NCBI GenBank assembly: GCA_022376925.1
Contig: JAIOJX010000025.1
Coordinates: forward strand, 99,227,608 to 99,291,607
Source of the DNA: Tragulus kanchil
Taxonomy: Eukaryota; Chordata; Mammalia; Artiodactyla; Tragulidae
Length of the DNA: 64,000 nucleotides
Direction of reading: 5' to 3'
Notes under the pieces: generated by a model
What the model saw: the letters and a program-made list of their open reading frames with translations, nothing else
Told to the model about the DNA's origin: nothing
The model's database searches: none
Program-made: the position numbers and the translations under genes
Shown: positions 25,328-39,532 of the stretch, in pieces
How positions within the stretch are numbered: position 1 is the first letter of the stretch
Layout: every line of letters starts with the position of its first letter

Positions 25328-26388
25328 CCTTAAGATAATAAGAGAACAGGGGTTGCTCACACAATAGAGAATCAATATATGATGATTAGAAGAGTATATG
25401 AAATAATTTACTTTTCAAATGCAAGACTAACCGTAGAGCAAATTTTGATCTAAAAGTTATATCATATTTACATGTGGATGGCCATAATCAGCTGTTTTTC
25501 TTATTTAGTTTGCTACATTTCTTGTGATGCTTAATTATATACTTATTATATAATTATTATATATGAAAATCCATTGATATCAAATTGAAATTGTAACTTC
25601 TAGTGCCTGCAGCTCCTTCCTAGCGTGTTTTCAGTAAGCCTGAGACTGTTAAAACTTTGAAGGGAACGTTGGTTTCTCTCTCAGGGTCCCAGCTATCCTT
25701 GGTATTAGATTAAATATCATGTGTGGTTCTTAGTGGGACACAGTACCTTCTGATCTTATCTGTCTCTACATGGCTCTTTATTTAGATAGACAGCAAATGA
25801 AGTTGGTTTTTATGTTATGAGGACCAGAGCCCCTCTTAACATCTAGAATACTGACTGTGGACGTAGGGCACAACCTTCAAATAGCAGTTCTGTGGGGTTT
25901 TAGATGTAAAATGTGTCAGGAACTCAGAAAATGCAATAGTCAAGAACTCAGCAAACGCAATAGTCAGTACCATGGGAACTGTCCATGGTCCTATAATTTG
26001 CTTGCTTTGTACTCACTCTAAAAAAGCACACAGAATTGTGATAATCCCCAGCAATTATGGTCAAGTGTGTTACCAGTAACCTCTCCAACTCTGCATTTTG
26101 CTCTGTCTGCAGGTACCTTAGCACTCTTTCTTACTGATAGCATCCTCTCATATAAAGATGAATCTGCATATCTTCACAAACATTTTCCAAAACAAGATAA
26201 AACAGACAAAAGCACAAGAAATTCTGATTTCTGAGTCTGCATTTCTGACTCTCTGATTGCTGAGTTAGGGATCTAGTTCACATATGTATAAAACAGCCAT
26301 TGTTATGATCTTTATGTGGCTGCATGTTGTTCTTGAAACAGAATGGATCTTTAGGATTTCTTGCTTCCTTAACCCTGGACAGCCACAA

Positions 26389-26417
26389 TTTTGTTTTGTT
26401 TTGTTTTGTTTTGTTTT
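26389..26417 (+). repeat. (TTTTG)n microsatellite
   Basis: About five TTTTG units in perfect array. Confidence 0.95.
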
Positions 26418-26854
26418 AACCTCTGAACAATTACAATAACCTGCTAATTGTGTTTTGATCTACAGTTTATATTGTCATTATAGACTTTCAATGTTGAAGC
26501 CAAATTTTGTCTTTATAAAGCACTGTTTTTTTTATTGCATCACTACCTGGTCCAAAATATACAGCTTATTAAAGCAAAACCAAAATGCTTTGCTCTAGGC
26601 ATCATGGTAAAGCCTTGGCAATTTAGCATAAGGTTGTCTACATTAGTTTACAAGGTATATAGGAATATAGAGAACAGTGAGAGAACAGTGACTTTTATCC
26701 AATGGCATTCCATGTAGTCTCTTTAGATATTCCAACTGGTCACAACATTCTGAAACCTATGCAGAATGGTGGACCCCTCCCACTGAATCTGCACACAAGT
26801 TCTTTGCTCACATCAGAATGACCTCTGTCTTGCAGATATTTACTGTGAACATAT

Positions 26855-27043
26855 GGCTTCTTTGGTGTCTCAGATGGTAAAATAATCTGCCTGCAGTGCA
26901 GGAGACCTGGATTTGAAACCCTGGGTTGAGAAGATTCCCTGGAGAAGGGACTGGCTACCCACTCCAGTATTCTTGCCTGGCAAGCTACAGTCCATGGGGT
27001 TGCAAAGAGTCAGACATGACTGAGTAACTAACACACACACACT
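26855..27043 (+). mobile_element. Bov-tA SINE with target-site duplication
   Basis: Plus-strand element with a short internal deletion (the catggacagaggagcctgg part is missing) and an (AC)n end. ctgtgaacat flanks it at 26843-26852 and 27044-27053. Confidence 0.93.
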
Positions 27044-27423
27044 CTGTGAACATTGTAGAGCCTTGGCTCACCATTGTTCTTTGAACCAATCTCCTTTATA
27101 CGAAATACCCACTTTTATTTCTGTCTTACTGGATTTTATCCATTTTTTAGGGATCATGGGATTTTTTCCCTCTCCTTCACACTGCTGTTTTCACCTAAGG
27201 TAATCTCTTCCTTCTCTGAAATTCTATAACATTCTTCATTTGTAAATTTCTTCCTTGAAAATTGGTCACTAGAAATTCAGTCAAAATCTCCGTTTGTAGA
27301 ATAAGTAGCTCCTGAATCACTTTTCCTAGCCACCAATGTGACTAATGAGGGTTTAAGTGATACATAGAGTTGAAGTTGAAATGAGGTTTCACTAAACATT
27401 TGCTACTTGTTTTGCATAATTAC

Positions 27424-27576
27424 TGAGCTTCTGTGGGCCATTTTTTTAATCTGTAAAATCAAAATAATGATAATAGCTACCTTTCCAAGTAATTCTGAGG
27501 AATAATAAGATGGGTATATCTCAAGACCCTGCTATTTGATACGCATTCAATAAATGCTAGCAATTATTATTGTCAA
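27424..27576 (+). mobile_element. MIR SINE
   Basis: MIR 3' half: ctgtaaaatcaaaataatga, ctgaggaataataagatgg, attcaataaatgctagc. Most of it is duplicated at 28566-28691. Confidence 0.7.
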
Positions 27577-27664
27577 TTTCCATTTCTGCCTCCCTTAATT
27601 AGTTTATTTTGACTTATACCAGAACTGGAAGGTCTGTTTAGTTGTCTTTCCTCCTGTGTCTATT

Positions 27665-27940
27665 TTTTTTTTTTTTGGCCTCTTTTATTGGATTTTTTAT
27701 TTATTTATTTTTCATGCATCTTTATTCTTTGGCCTATATGGGCCTACCATTGCAGTGACCTCTCTTGTTGCAGAACACTGGCTCAGGGCACATGTGCTCC
27801 AGAGCACTGGCTTGTAAATGGACACACCGTGGGTCCAGTCACTCTGTGGCATGTGGGATCTTCCTGGGCCAGGGATCGAACTGGTGCCCCCTGCACTGCA
27901 AGGTGGACTCCTTACCCATTGGACCACCAGCGATGCCCCT
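27665..27940 (-). mobile_element. CHR-type SINE with 15-bp target-site duplication
   Basis: Minus-strand element from a T-rich tail through ggcctatatgggcctacc and cagggatcgaactggtgcc to ggaccaccagcgatgcccc. The target-site duplication cctcctgtgtctatt is at 27650-27664 and 27941-27955. Confidence 0.92.
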
Positions 27941-28779
27941 CCTCCTGTGTCTATTAACATCTCTGTTAGAGCTACCTTGAATATCTTCCTAATAAATTAT
28001 TAAATGGCTATAACTTTATACTACAGATTATTCCAATAAAAACTGAGATTCATTCTTCCTGTGAGAAAAACAAAGCATTACTTGAAACATCGTGAAAGGA
28101 CTAAATTCTCAGCATAAGTAATTTCAGATTTCTTAGACAGTCCATTCCTTGGTTATTTTCTTCACTAATATCCAGGCTGACACAGAGCTCTTTTTAACCA
28201 AGTTAAATGATATAGTTGCAGAAACATCTCTCTAGAGAAAAATTTAATTTAAAATTTTCTCATGCCCTCTATATATTATAGCCTAAATCTTGGACTGCTT
28301 CTTATATAGTCATTATTCTTAAAATCATTATTACATAATCATTATTGGTATATTTAGGCACTCATTTTTTCCTGAACTTTATACACACAAAAGAAGAAAT
28401 AGAACAGATTCTGCCCATATCCTTACCAACAATGTTTTCTTCTTCTCCCACTAAATTTATGTTTTATCAGGTTTCTTTTCAAATAGTGAAATGTTGTTAT
28501 TTTCTTATATGCATTCTAATCACTTTAATGGGTTTTAAGTCAACTAAAGTCTTGAAGTTTGTCATCTGTAAAATCAAAATAATGATAATAGCTACCTTTC
28601 CAAGTAATTCTGAGGAATAATAAGATGGGTATATCTCAAGACCCTGCTATTTGATACGCATTCAATAAATGCTAGCAATTATTATTGTCAATTTCCATTT
28701 CTGCCTCCCTTAATTAGTTTATTTTGACTTATACCAGAACTGGAAGGTCTGTTTAGTTGTCTTTCCTCCTGTGTCTATT

Positions 28780-29055
28780 TTTTTAAATTTTGGCCTCTTT
28801 TATTGGATTTTTTATTTATTTATTTTTCATGCATCTTTATTCTTTGGCCTATATGGGCCTACCATTGCAGTGACCTCTCTTGTTGCAGAACACTGGCTCA
28901 GGGCACATGTGCTCCAGAGCACTGGCTTGTAAATGGACACACCGTGGGTCCAGTCACTCTGTGGCATGTGGGATCTTCCTGGGCCAGGGATCGAACTGGT
29001 GCCCCCTGCACTGCAAGGTGGACTCCTTACCCATTGGACCACCAGCGATGCCCCT
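28780..29055 (-). mobile_element. CHR-type SINE, duplicated copy
   Basis: Same insertion as 27665-27940 with the same target-site duplication (28765-28779 and 29056-29070). Sharing one insertion and its target site proves the copies derive from a single locus. Confidence 0.92.
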
Positions 29056-30420
29056 CCTCCTGTGTCTATTAACATCTCTGTTAGAGCTACCTTGAATATC
29101 TTCCTAATAAATTATTAAATGGCTATAACTTTATACTACAGATTATTCCAATAAAAACTGAGATTCATTCTTCCTGTGAGAAAAACAAAGCATTACTTGA
29201 AACATCGTGAAAGGACTAAATTCTCAGCATAAGTAATTTCAGATTTCTTAGACAGTCCATTCCTTGGTTATTTTCTTCACTAATATCCAGGCTGACACAG
29301 AGCTCTTTTTAACCAAGTTAAATGATATAGTTGCAGAAACATCTCTCTAGAGAAAAATTTAATTTAAAATTTTCTCATGCCCTCTATATATTATAGCCTA
29401 AATCTTGGACTGCTTCTTATATAGTCATTATTCTTAAAATCATTATTACATAATCATTATTGGTATATTTAGGCACTCATTTTTTCCTGAACTTTATACA
29501 CACAAAAGAAGAAATAGAACAGATTCTGCCCATATCCTTACCAACAATGTTTTCTTCTTCTCCCACTAAATTTATGTTTTATCAGGTTTCTTTTCAAATA
29601 GTGAAATGTTGTTATTTTCTTATATGCATTCTAATCACTTTAATGGGTTTTAAGTCAACTAAAGTCTTGAAGTTTGTCATCTTATAATAGTAAGGTGAAT
29701 ATGAATGAAACTTTCTCATAAACCCTGGAAACTTGGAGCATAGTCATAATAATTCTGTTGAGACTCTCAATAGAGACCCTGCCTGCCTTAGAAATTATTA
29801 AAGATTGTTTATGCTCACTATTGTTCCAGCAGTGAATATATTTTATGGTGTTCTAATTCTTACAAGAAGAAAATAAATTAGTAATAAGATCTTGGACACT
29901 ATGCTGAAATATGAATTTTCTATTGGTAAGGACAAAACCAACTCAAGTTAATGCAGGAAGGTATGTTTTGTATGTGTAATTCAAACCGTATAATATATAG
30001 ATTCTTTAAAATAGAAACAGGAAGTCCTGAAACAAAAGTAACAGAATACATTGCCTCCAGTTATATTTCAGGATGCCAAGTAAACAAATGTTCAAAGTTT
30101 TTGTCATTTATTATACCTGTTTTTAAAAATATATATCTAGCAACATTATATATTATATTTCATACCAGAAATTAATCAAAATCTGAAACTAGGCTAAACT
30201 ATTTTTAGTCTGAAAGAAAATCAGATCAACTTTAGAAATTTTATGTGAGTGAAGCACAGAGTTATCTCTCTTGATAAACATGCACTGCATTGTTGAAGAC
30301 TAAATTTACCAAATCTGGGAAAAAAATGAAATAAGCAGTCCTGAGTTATTCTAGAGCATCAGAGGGAGGAGTAGTTACCATTGAGAAGAGCATCATTGAG
30401 TGTTGATTCTGAGAGAAATC

Positions 30421-30520
30421 TGAAAACTCCAGGAGATGGTGAAGGACAAGTAAGCCTGGCGTGCTGCAGTCCATGGGGTCACAAAGAGTCAGACATGACT
30501 TAGTGATTGAACAACAATGC
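30421..30520 (+). mobile_element. Bov-A type SINE fragment
   Basis: Truncated: ctccaggagatggtgaagg, ggcgtgctgcagtccatgg, agagtcagacatgac. Confidence 0.85.
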
Positions 30521-30565
30521 ATTTTTAACATCATTTTCATGAAATTAAAGATAAAGCAATTGTTT

Positions 30566-32712
30566 CAAACCACAAACATACAAACTATGACACGTAAGGA
30601 TCAGAGGGAGGGGGGATTTGGAATTTGAACAGAAGCGGAGAGGAGCGTTGAAGGTAGAAAATAAGGAGGAGAAGACACAGCAGCTTGGGTGAGAATATGT
30701 AGGCTAAAAGTCTAAGAGAAACCACAAGTGGTCCTGTCCACATTGTTCTTTTATCCAGGAAAAGCAGAAAAGCACTAGTGTGCTTTGTCCTGGGAAGTAC
30801 CTGTGTCAGAAAAGGACCCTTGAGCTGACTCTAATGCACCCAGTACTGTTAACATCCACACATCAGCAGATTTACCTTAAGACTGGATAAAGAGTTTAAC
30901 ATTACTTTTTTGGGGAAGGGAAAAATTTTTCCTCTAATTTACTTAATTCATAACAATTCAATGGCACAATTTGTAATCACATCTAAACATGTCACGAAAC
31001 TCGTGGCTGAACAGATCCTTTCCTGTTTACAAAAAGCAGAAGTGCCCAGAGTTTGAAAGATGGTGAAGGAAGTGAACAGTGTGAGAGAAACAAGGTGCAG
31101 GAAAATAGTCCAGAAACTCTGAAATAAATTACAGTTTTGCATACCTTTGACACTGTTTATCTTGAACCCTATGCAGACAAATAGAGGTTTGTGCAGAGAG
31201 ATTTTCTCATGAGCAGTCAAGCGGGTACAACACTTTCCATAAACATATCTTTGAATACTACAAAATCTATCCACTGATGAAAAAATTGCTTTGATTTTCA
31301 TTGTTTTTTTCAAACGAGTGATGTTTTCGTAAAATGCCTTCCTTCCCAGAAAGATAGGACAGCGTTCAGGAAACTGAGGGGAGATTTCAGTCCTCTGAGA
31401 CCTGCATATTCTTAATGTTTCAGTGCCAGTAAAAGCTTAGACTTCTAAGAATCAGAAGAAGCCTAAAATCATGAGCAGTGTTAAAGAGGGATGAAATTAG
31501 CAAAGTTTCCACCAGCATCTCAACTTCGGTGGTGTATGGAAAGTAATCTGCCTTTCAGTAGTTGTAGGACAAGGTTTTCTTGAGTGCTTTCTGGCAAGCT
31601 AGGGCTGCCCTTTCTTGTGTTTAAAATAGCATGTTTGTGATTGGCAAACCACAAACATACAAACTATGACACGTAAGGATCAGAGGGAGGGGGGATTTGG
31701 AATTTGAACAGAAGCGGAGAGGAGCGTTGAAGGTAGAAAATAAGGAGGAGAAGACACAGCAGCTTGGGTGAGAATATGTAGGCTAAAAGTCTAAGAGAAA
31801 CCACAAGTGGTCCTGTCCACATTGTTCTTTTATCCAGGAAAAGCAGAAAAGCACTAGTGTGCTTTGTCCTGGGAAGTACCTGTGTCAGAAAAGGACCCTT
31901 GAGCTGACTCTAATGCACCCAGTACTGTTAACATCCACACATCAGCAGATTTACCTTAAGACTGGATAAAGAGTTTAACATTACTTTTTGGAGAAGGGAA
32001 AAATTTTTCCTCTAATTTACTTAATTCATAACAATTCAATGGCACAATTTGTAATCACATCTAAACATGTCACGAAACTCGTGGCTGAACAGATCCTTTC
32101 CTGTTTACAAAAAGCAGAAGTGCCCAGAGTTTGAAAGATGGTGAAGGAAGTGAACAGTGTGAGAGAAACAAGGTGCAGGAAAATAGTCCAGAAACTCTGA
32201 AATAAATTACAGTTTTGCATACCTTTGACACTGTTTATCTTGAACCCTATGCAGACAAATAGAGGTTTGTGCAGAGAGATTTTCTCATGAGCAGTCAAGC
32301 GGGTACAACACTTTCCATAAACATATCTTTGAATACTACAAAATCTATCCACTGATGAAAAAATTGCTTTGATTTTCATTGTTTTTTTCAAACGAGTGAT
32401 GTTTTCGTAAAATGCCTTCCTTCCCAGAAAGATAGGACAGCGTTCAGGAAACTGAGGGGAGATTTCAGTCCTCTGAGACCTGCATATTCTTAATGTTTCA
32501 GTGCCAGTAAAAGCTTAGACTTCTAAGAATCAGAAGAAGCCTAAAATCATGAGCAGTGTTAAAGAGGGATGAAATTAGCAAAGTTTCCACCAGCATCTCA
32601 ACTTCGGTGGTGTATGGAAAGTAATCTGCCTTTCAGTAGTTGTAGGACAAGGTTTTCTTGAGTGCTTTCTGGCAAGCTAGGGCTGCCCCTTTGTGTATAG
32701 CATGTGTGATTT
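30566..32712. repeat. Direct duplication of 1.08 kb
   Basis: Copy A 30566-31644 and copy B 31645-32712 (offset 1079). The last 40 bp of A are a garbled version of the end of B, pointing to a low-quality junction. Confidence 0.94.
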
Positions 32713-34857
32713 AAAAGAAGCTGTGTCAGCACTGATTTATACATTGACAGCTAAGGATAATAAGATATGGGCAAACATACAGCTCACCCCTTTACAGATT
32801 AACCTGGAGACTGCATTAGGCAAATTTGATGGCATTAAAAGATTTTGCCAATTTGTCTGGAAACAATTTCTCTTTTGTAGTGTGTCAAGGGTAACACTTC
32901 ATGCCATTGTGCTAATTTAAATGGCTTTGATAAATTGTTCAAAGGGTTAGAGAATAGTAGTGTAGATATATATTTAGCACTTTAAAAATTTTTTAAAAGG
33001 CTATTAACTTAATTGTTCAATGAATTTAATCTGTAAAAATCAAAAAGGCTCAAGAATGTAAGTGTTTTCTTGGAAGTGCAGCAACCATATTACATCATGA
33101 GTCCTTAAAAGTCTTCTTAGAAAATAAAAGTATGCATCTGCATCCTTCCTAATAAGCAGAAATGCTTTCGGCTATTACAGTTGCGTTAGTGGTAGCTGTT
33201 ATTTGGGGAAAGCCTTTGTTTATACAGGCAATAAAATTGTATCTTCTCCAGGGCTCACCTTTTTTTATATTGTTCGTCTTAGATAGCACCATTTGCATGG
33301 CATCGAGGTAGCCTCCTGTATGATTATATCCCCCAGAGACCTTCTTAAAAATGAGATGTATATTTCATGAGACATTCTCTATGTACATAATTTCTAAAGT
33401 AGGGAATTTGAAGAGGCTTTTCTGAAAGTCACTGGATTAAATCATTGCACCTTTCTTTATTCAGTCATCTTGTGAGAAAAACAACTATTTCAACAGTTCC
33501 CTTAAGAACAGACCTCAGATGTGAATTAGACCTTCTGGTGAATCCTGCACTTGAAACAAGGGCAAGATTCATTTGTCTTAGGACCATAGTCTTACCCTGT
33601 CCATGGACTTCCCTTTCCAGTGCACACAAAGCTGACAACTCACCTATTTCGTTACCTTTTGGGTTTCTGTCTCAAGTGAGGCATTCAAATACTGTTTCCT
33701 TACAGGAATAATAATATCACTAAACATCAGGCTACTAGATTTTAAATAAAAGCTGCTTATTTGTTCAGGAAAAAGAAGGAAAGGGCAGTGGGATTGAGTA
33801 CTTAGTTGTCCCTTTCAACCAAATAAATTCTTAGTATGGATAAGGAAACTTTAATTCCCCAAACAAGTGGCAGGAAAAAGCAGACTTAAGTTTGGAGCAG
33901 CCTTTTTTTTTCAATCTTTGAATATTAATAAGGAAGTAATAACTGCTGGAGAAGATTTACTTATTTTAGTTTTATATTGTTTAGAATGAACTGATAGAGC
34001 TTTTAAATGTTTGACTGTAGATATATGTAGAAGTTTTAACTATCTTGGTGCAGTCTGTGTTTCTTCATGTATGAGGCTGAAATCAGCATCTTTAAGAAAA
34101 GAAAAAATTTTTAATTTTCTTAATACTTTAAAACCTTAGCTTCTGATGTAATTTGAGTGGTATAATTTGAGAATTTCCTTAAATGAAAAGTCTGTACTAT
34201 TTACAGGGTCGTGAATTCGCCTTCAATGATAACAATGCAAATTACAGAAACTGAAACTTAATATGAAACAACTAGCCGCTTTGTAAAGTGTATGTCGAGT
34301 TGGGAACAGCAAAGAGAGAGTCGGGGTGTCATTTCTGTTTCTTGATTTGGAGTTCTGGAAGGAAAACTGCTTTTAAAAGAAGAAAACCTAAAAGTAGTCT
34401 TGCTTCTTCTTGCCAAGGATAGTGAAATTAACATGCAGCTGGGCTTCTCTGATAAATGGATTCTGTTAGGTCACTGAGGGGTGCATGTGACATTAAGTGA
34501 TTTACAGTCCTTTACCTTAATGAAATTGTTTCAGCAAGATGACGCTGAAAGCTCTTAATGGATAGCTTTTCTTGATGTAATGAAATTGCATTCCTATGGC
34601 ATTTAATATAAGGTGCAGTTATTATTTACTGGCACTTCCCACGGGCTGCTATTTGCACAGACAGTTCGGAACAAAAAGAGATTTCAGTGGCGGCACCGAG
34701 GCCAGAATGGCTTGTGACAGTCTTCCATAGATAGTGGATCTGTGAGAGCATTTCAGCTGGCATGGCCAGGGCTGCCGAGACCCTTCAGGAGACTTCCTTT
34801 CACCTAACCCTGCTAGCACCCAGTCTTTTACACGTCCTCTTCTCATCTGTTTAACAG

Positions 34858-34929
34858 GCAACTGGATTACAACCAGATCAGCTGTATTGAAGATGGGGCG
34901 TTCAGGGCTCTGCGGGACCTGGAGGTGCT
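34858..34929 (+). CDS. SLIT2: SLIT2 LRR exon (domain 1), next repeat
   Basis: A 72-nt, phase 2-2 exon with acceptor ...ttaacag and donor gtaagt. After the split Leu codon it reads [15 protein letters not shown] then RALRDLEVL, the repeat that follows DLSENQ in SLIT2. It matches the LxxLxLxxN pattern of the family. The intron before it is about 15.8 kb and the sequence just upstream of the exon is free of recognised SINEs. Confidence 0.97.
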
Positions 34930-37412
34930 GTAAGTGTGCTTCTTTCTTCCACTGTTTTAACTGGAGCTTTGTGTCTAGGGAGTGCTAACGTGGACGCTTA
35001 GCTGGTAGCTTGAAATCTGTGTCAGAATGGTTTCTGAAAGAGTAAAAGAGCACTTCAATAACTCACAGCAAATGCAGAGGAGCGCAGAAATGTGTGGGTG
35101 CAAACCCTTGCATGTCGTTATCTGTAGGCTTAGGTAAATTTGTCTAATTTAGGAAGGACACTCAGATGTTCACTCATATCGTCTTTTAAATGTTTCTGCT
35201 TATGATATGACAGCACAGGATTTGTGAGAATGCCCGGAATCACTATATATTAAGATAGCATCAGCTGTATAGAAAAAAAATTTACAATAAAAAATAAACC
35301 TTAATAACTGATATGTTGGTATATTTTAGTTGCGGTATAATGGAAAGACAATTCTCATTTTAAAATGTTGTTTTAGCTAGATAACTTGCCATCTTCATAA
35401 GGTTATTTTGAAGTGTACTTTAATAAATTTAATAAGCCGCCCATTAGGTCCATTTTAAAGTCTACTGACTTTGTAAAGCGCCACACACAGATTTGCATTG
35501 TAATTGGCACTTTCTGTCTTTCCTTGCTGAATAGGCATCGCTGACAAAATTGGTTGGAGGCAACTGAGTAATCTCTACAGACCTTTGACACTGATAAAAT
35601 AATTGTAATGACATTGTTAATTATAATGAAAAATAATTTTAACGAAAACTAGAGTTACTAAAGCCGCTTAAGCCATATGTACACATCTGAAAAATTTCCC
35701 CAGATTCTCCTTTCTAACTTTTTAAGTATACTTACAAATTTTACCTCCAATAAAATATAATTCTATGCTATAATTCTCCCCTGACTTAATTTGTTTGGAA
35801 ATCTGAGACTAAATTAAATGTGAAGAGGTTCTGAATTTTTAGTTTATGTATTAAAAGATATCTAGAAATTATGCAATTCTTCCCCCAAAATACCCCATTG
35901 CTTTGTAAATTGAGTTTGAAGAGCAAAGTATAATTCTGAAAAAAGTTGATTGCTTCAACTGAGATGGCTTATGTGAACAATTTTTCTATATGATTTCGGT
36001 GTTCATTGAGAGTAAATGAATCTACTTTCTAGCTGCATCACTTGCTGTTATTAATTAATTTTAAAGAATTATGCAAGAAGGAGTTGATTAAAATAAATTG
36101 TCCTGAGAATAGGTGCTATTCTCTCACCACATGAGAGATTACCTTCGTTGATAGCAATGTAACTTATTCTAAAGAAAAAGAAGTTTAAAGTGCTTACTGT
36201 ACACCCTGTAGTTCTGAGGCCACTTTTAAAATTGTGTTCCAGCGTCATTTTTAGTACAGGAAGTTCACTAATGCTATTTGAAAGTCAAAACAATTTCGAT
36301 ACAACTGTGATTTCACACTAGTGGTCTGATGTCAAAACTGTAGTTAATTTCACCAAACCTTACATGTGAAGAGACTACCGCAGGTGCCAGTTGAACCATG
36401 AAGATCAAATCAAAGAATTTGTTACTAATGATACTGAACATTGTATGAAAAACTTGCTAAATGTTTTGAATGAATTGAATACCAAAAGTATTTTATTATT
36501 AAGCAAAAGAACGTAAATACTTATTAGATATAGAATAACCAATACATATGTAATATACTGAGGGTATACTGAGAGAGAGGAAGTATCTGCTATGTGCCAA
36601 GCACTGTGCTACGCATTAAAAAAAAACTCTACCCACAGAAACGATAGCTATTCATTTTGCTTTTTTGGTTCTAAACAAATATCATTGTTTTTAGAAGCAG
36701 TAAATACAAGAACACACAATCATTTCACATATTTGGTCAGGTTAGCAAACCATCTAAAAGATGAGTTTTGTAAGACCTGCTATCATGAAACATGCCAAAG
36801 AATGATAAACATCTCGTGGTTCATGGAATCAAAATCAAAATCCAAAATGCTGGAAACTCTTTCAGGGACGTTGATAGATAGATTTCAAAGAGCTGTCTAA
36901 TGGTCAGAGTTTGTTTGCTAAACAAAATAATTAAAATCAGCACAGCACAAGGAAATGAAATTTTTTCAAAGGATTTTAATGTTTTATCCTAAAATAGTAT
37001 AAAACCAAGCAGACGGTCTTTTACTATATATTATTTCGTAAACAGTCATAGTTGACACAACTTTTAAAGAAGTAAATGAATGAAGAATTTAAGGATAAGT
37101 TGGATTCCACTGGAAAGACTGAATTTGTTAAGCCCTAATCATTTGACAAGTACACCAAAAGTTCGCCCATTATAAACATTTGGGCTGAGGCTTTTAAAAA
37201 TTTTAATTAATATAATATTTTATCATTCATTTTTAAACATTTATCATTTTATCATTTACAACCCTTGACTTGGGGCTTTTTAAATATAGAGTTACCATTT
37301 TAAATACAGAATTCAGAAGGTAAGTTTCCCACTTTGATTGTTTTTATCATCCATGACTCTCTAGGATATTCCTTTTTAATTATGTAGAATTAATGAAAGA
37401 GCATTAATATGC

Positions 37413-39532
37413 ATATCACCTTAAATTTCAGATCCCTAATGTTTTAGATTTTTTAAAATGTTAATTTGTGATTCATTTGTGAATATATGAATATACTAAG
37501 GCTGAATACGAGAAGATGGGGCTAAACATACTGGACCACTGATGAAAATTATTTTCATTAAAATATATAGTAAAGAAGGGAGTGAATAAGATTCAAGAAG
37601 GAAAAGCCAAGGTAGATAAATGCAAAGAGGCAGTTTATCACTTGTATGTTCTTAATAAACTGACTGTTTATGGAATTCTCACTAGTAGGATTTAGAGTTT
37701 ATTTTCCTATTAAGAAGATGATGTGTCAAATGTAACACTGGAAACTAAATATAGATCAATCTATTCTTTTCCTTTGGGCACTAGATTCAGAAATGACATA
37801 TTCCTTGAGCTGCCAGCTTTATATGGTTTATTTATTTTTCTTTTCTATAGAATAGACACAGTGTAATTGACTTGAAGCATAGTGGTTCATATCCATCCAA
37901 TGTCAGACTCTCTGCCAGATCCTATGCTTAGCACTAGGGCATAAGACGGAATATATCAAGACCTAAGTCTGAGAGGGCCTATATGATTGCCAAGACTAGC
38001 ATTTCTTATTTACCCACCAGGATGTCCTTTGTACATGAATATATATTCATTACAAAGACAAAATCTTGAGGTTGAACACAGAAATAGACTTTCCTACAAG
38101 AAAAGTGTTCCAAATAAAGAAGTACAATATATAAATTTACATGATTTCATAATAGAAATTGATCATGGCCATAACATATACGTCCTCATACCTAACACTT
38201 ATATTTATTATTAAGTTCAAAATAATTTTGTTGATCCCACATATTGTTCAGTTGCCAGATATTGATATCATATTGCTTGCCACCATCAACACTGAATAAA
38301 AATGCAAGATACTCTCTTTAGCTGCATAAATGAATTGACATTTTGAGAAAAGTCTTCAAGTTGATAGCCACTGACTTCAACGTGCAATGAAAACTCTTTT
38401 GTGTGGAATTATAAGAAACTATAGTTAAAAATTAATGCATTCCTACTTGTGAATTTTTGTGTAATATATATTCTAAAAGGGTTTTTTGATATCACCTTAA
38501 ATTTCAGATCCCTAATGTTTTAGATTTTTTAAAATGTTAATTTGTGATTCATTTGTGAATATATGAATATACTAAGGCTGAATACGAGAAGATGGGGCTA
38601 AACATACTGGACCACTGATGAAAATTATTTTCATTAAAATATATAGTAAAGAAGGGAGTGAATAAGATTCAAGAAGGAAAAGCCAAGGTAGATAAATGCA
38701 AAGAGGCAGTTTATCACTTGTATGTTCTTAATAAACTGACTGTTTATGGAATTCTCACTAGTAGGATTTAGAGTTTATTTTCCTATTAAGAAGATGATGT
38801 GTCAAATGTAACACTGGAAACTAAATATAGATCAATCTATTCTTTTCCTTTGGGCACTAGATTCAGAAATGACATATTCCTTGAGCTGCCAGCTTTATAT
38901 GGTTTATTTATTTTTCTTTTCTATAGAATAGACACAGTGTAATTGACTTGAAGCATAGTGGTTCATATCCATCCAATGTCAGACTCTCTGCCAGATCCTA
39001 TGCTTAGCACTAGGGCATAAGACGGAATATATCAAGACCTAAGTCTGAGAGGGCCTATATGATTGCCAAGACTAGCATTTCTTATTTACCCACCAGGATG
39101 TCCTTTGTACATGAATATATATTCATTACAAAGACAAAATCTTGAGGTTGAACACAGAAATAGACTTTCCTACAAGAAAAGTGTTCCAAATAAAGAAGTA
39201 CAATATATAAATTTACATGATTTCATAATAGAAATTGATCATGGCCATAACATATACGTCCTCATACCTAACACTTATATTTATTATTAAGTTCAAAATA
39301 ATTTTGTTGATCCCACATATTGTTCAGTTGCCAGATATTGATATCATATTGCTTGCCACCATCAACACTGAATAAAAATGCAAGATACTCTCTTTAGCTG
39401 CATAAATGAATTGACATTTTGAGAAAAGTCTTCAAGTTGATAGCCACTGACTTCAACGTGCAATGAAAACTCTTTTGTGTGGAATTATAAGAAACTATAG
39501 TTCAAAATTAATGCATACCTACTGAGTGTGAA
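37413..39532. repeat. Direct duplication of 1.04 kb
   Basis: Copy A 37413 to about 38452 and copy B 38489-39532 (offset 1076). 38453-38488 between them looks like a degraded version of the sequence that follows copy B. Confidence 0.94.

Larger units (their letters stand above)
27451..29681. repeat. Direct duplication of 1.115 kb with MIR and CHR SINE
   Basis: Copy A 27451-28565 and copy B 28566-29681 abut. The main difference is in a T-run (an uninterrupted T tract in A, with AAA inside it in B), typical of sequencing uncertainty. Confidence 0.95.
19098..34857 (+). other. SLIT2: SLIT2 intron, about 15.8 kb
   Basis: It contains a MIR fragment near 20.9 kb, a Bov-tA SINE broken by an L1 tail (24.96-25.33 kb), a (TTTTG)n tract, a Bov-tA at 26.86 kb, a MIR plus CHR SINE pair present twice, and three direct duplications (21.1-23.2, 27.4-29.7, 30.6-32.7 kb). 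32.75-34.85 kb, next to the downstream exon, has no recognised repeat and is a candidate for conserved noncoding sequence. 19.5-20.9 and 23.2-24.9 kb show nothing recognisable. Confidence 0.85.

Noticed and set aside
30948..31313. 121-codon minus-strand open frame, repeated at 32026-32391
   Set aside because: Repetition is due to the local duplication, not conservation. No recognised domain, and no supporting splice or promoter signals.
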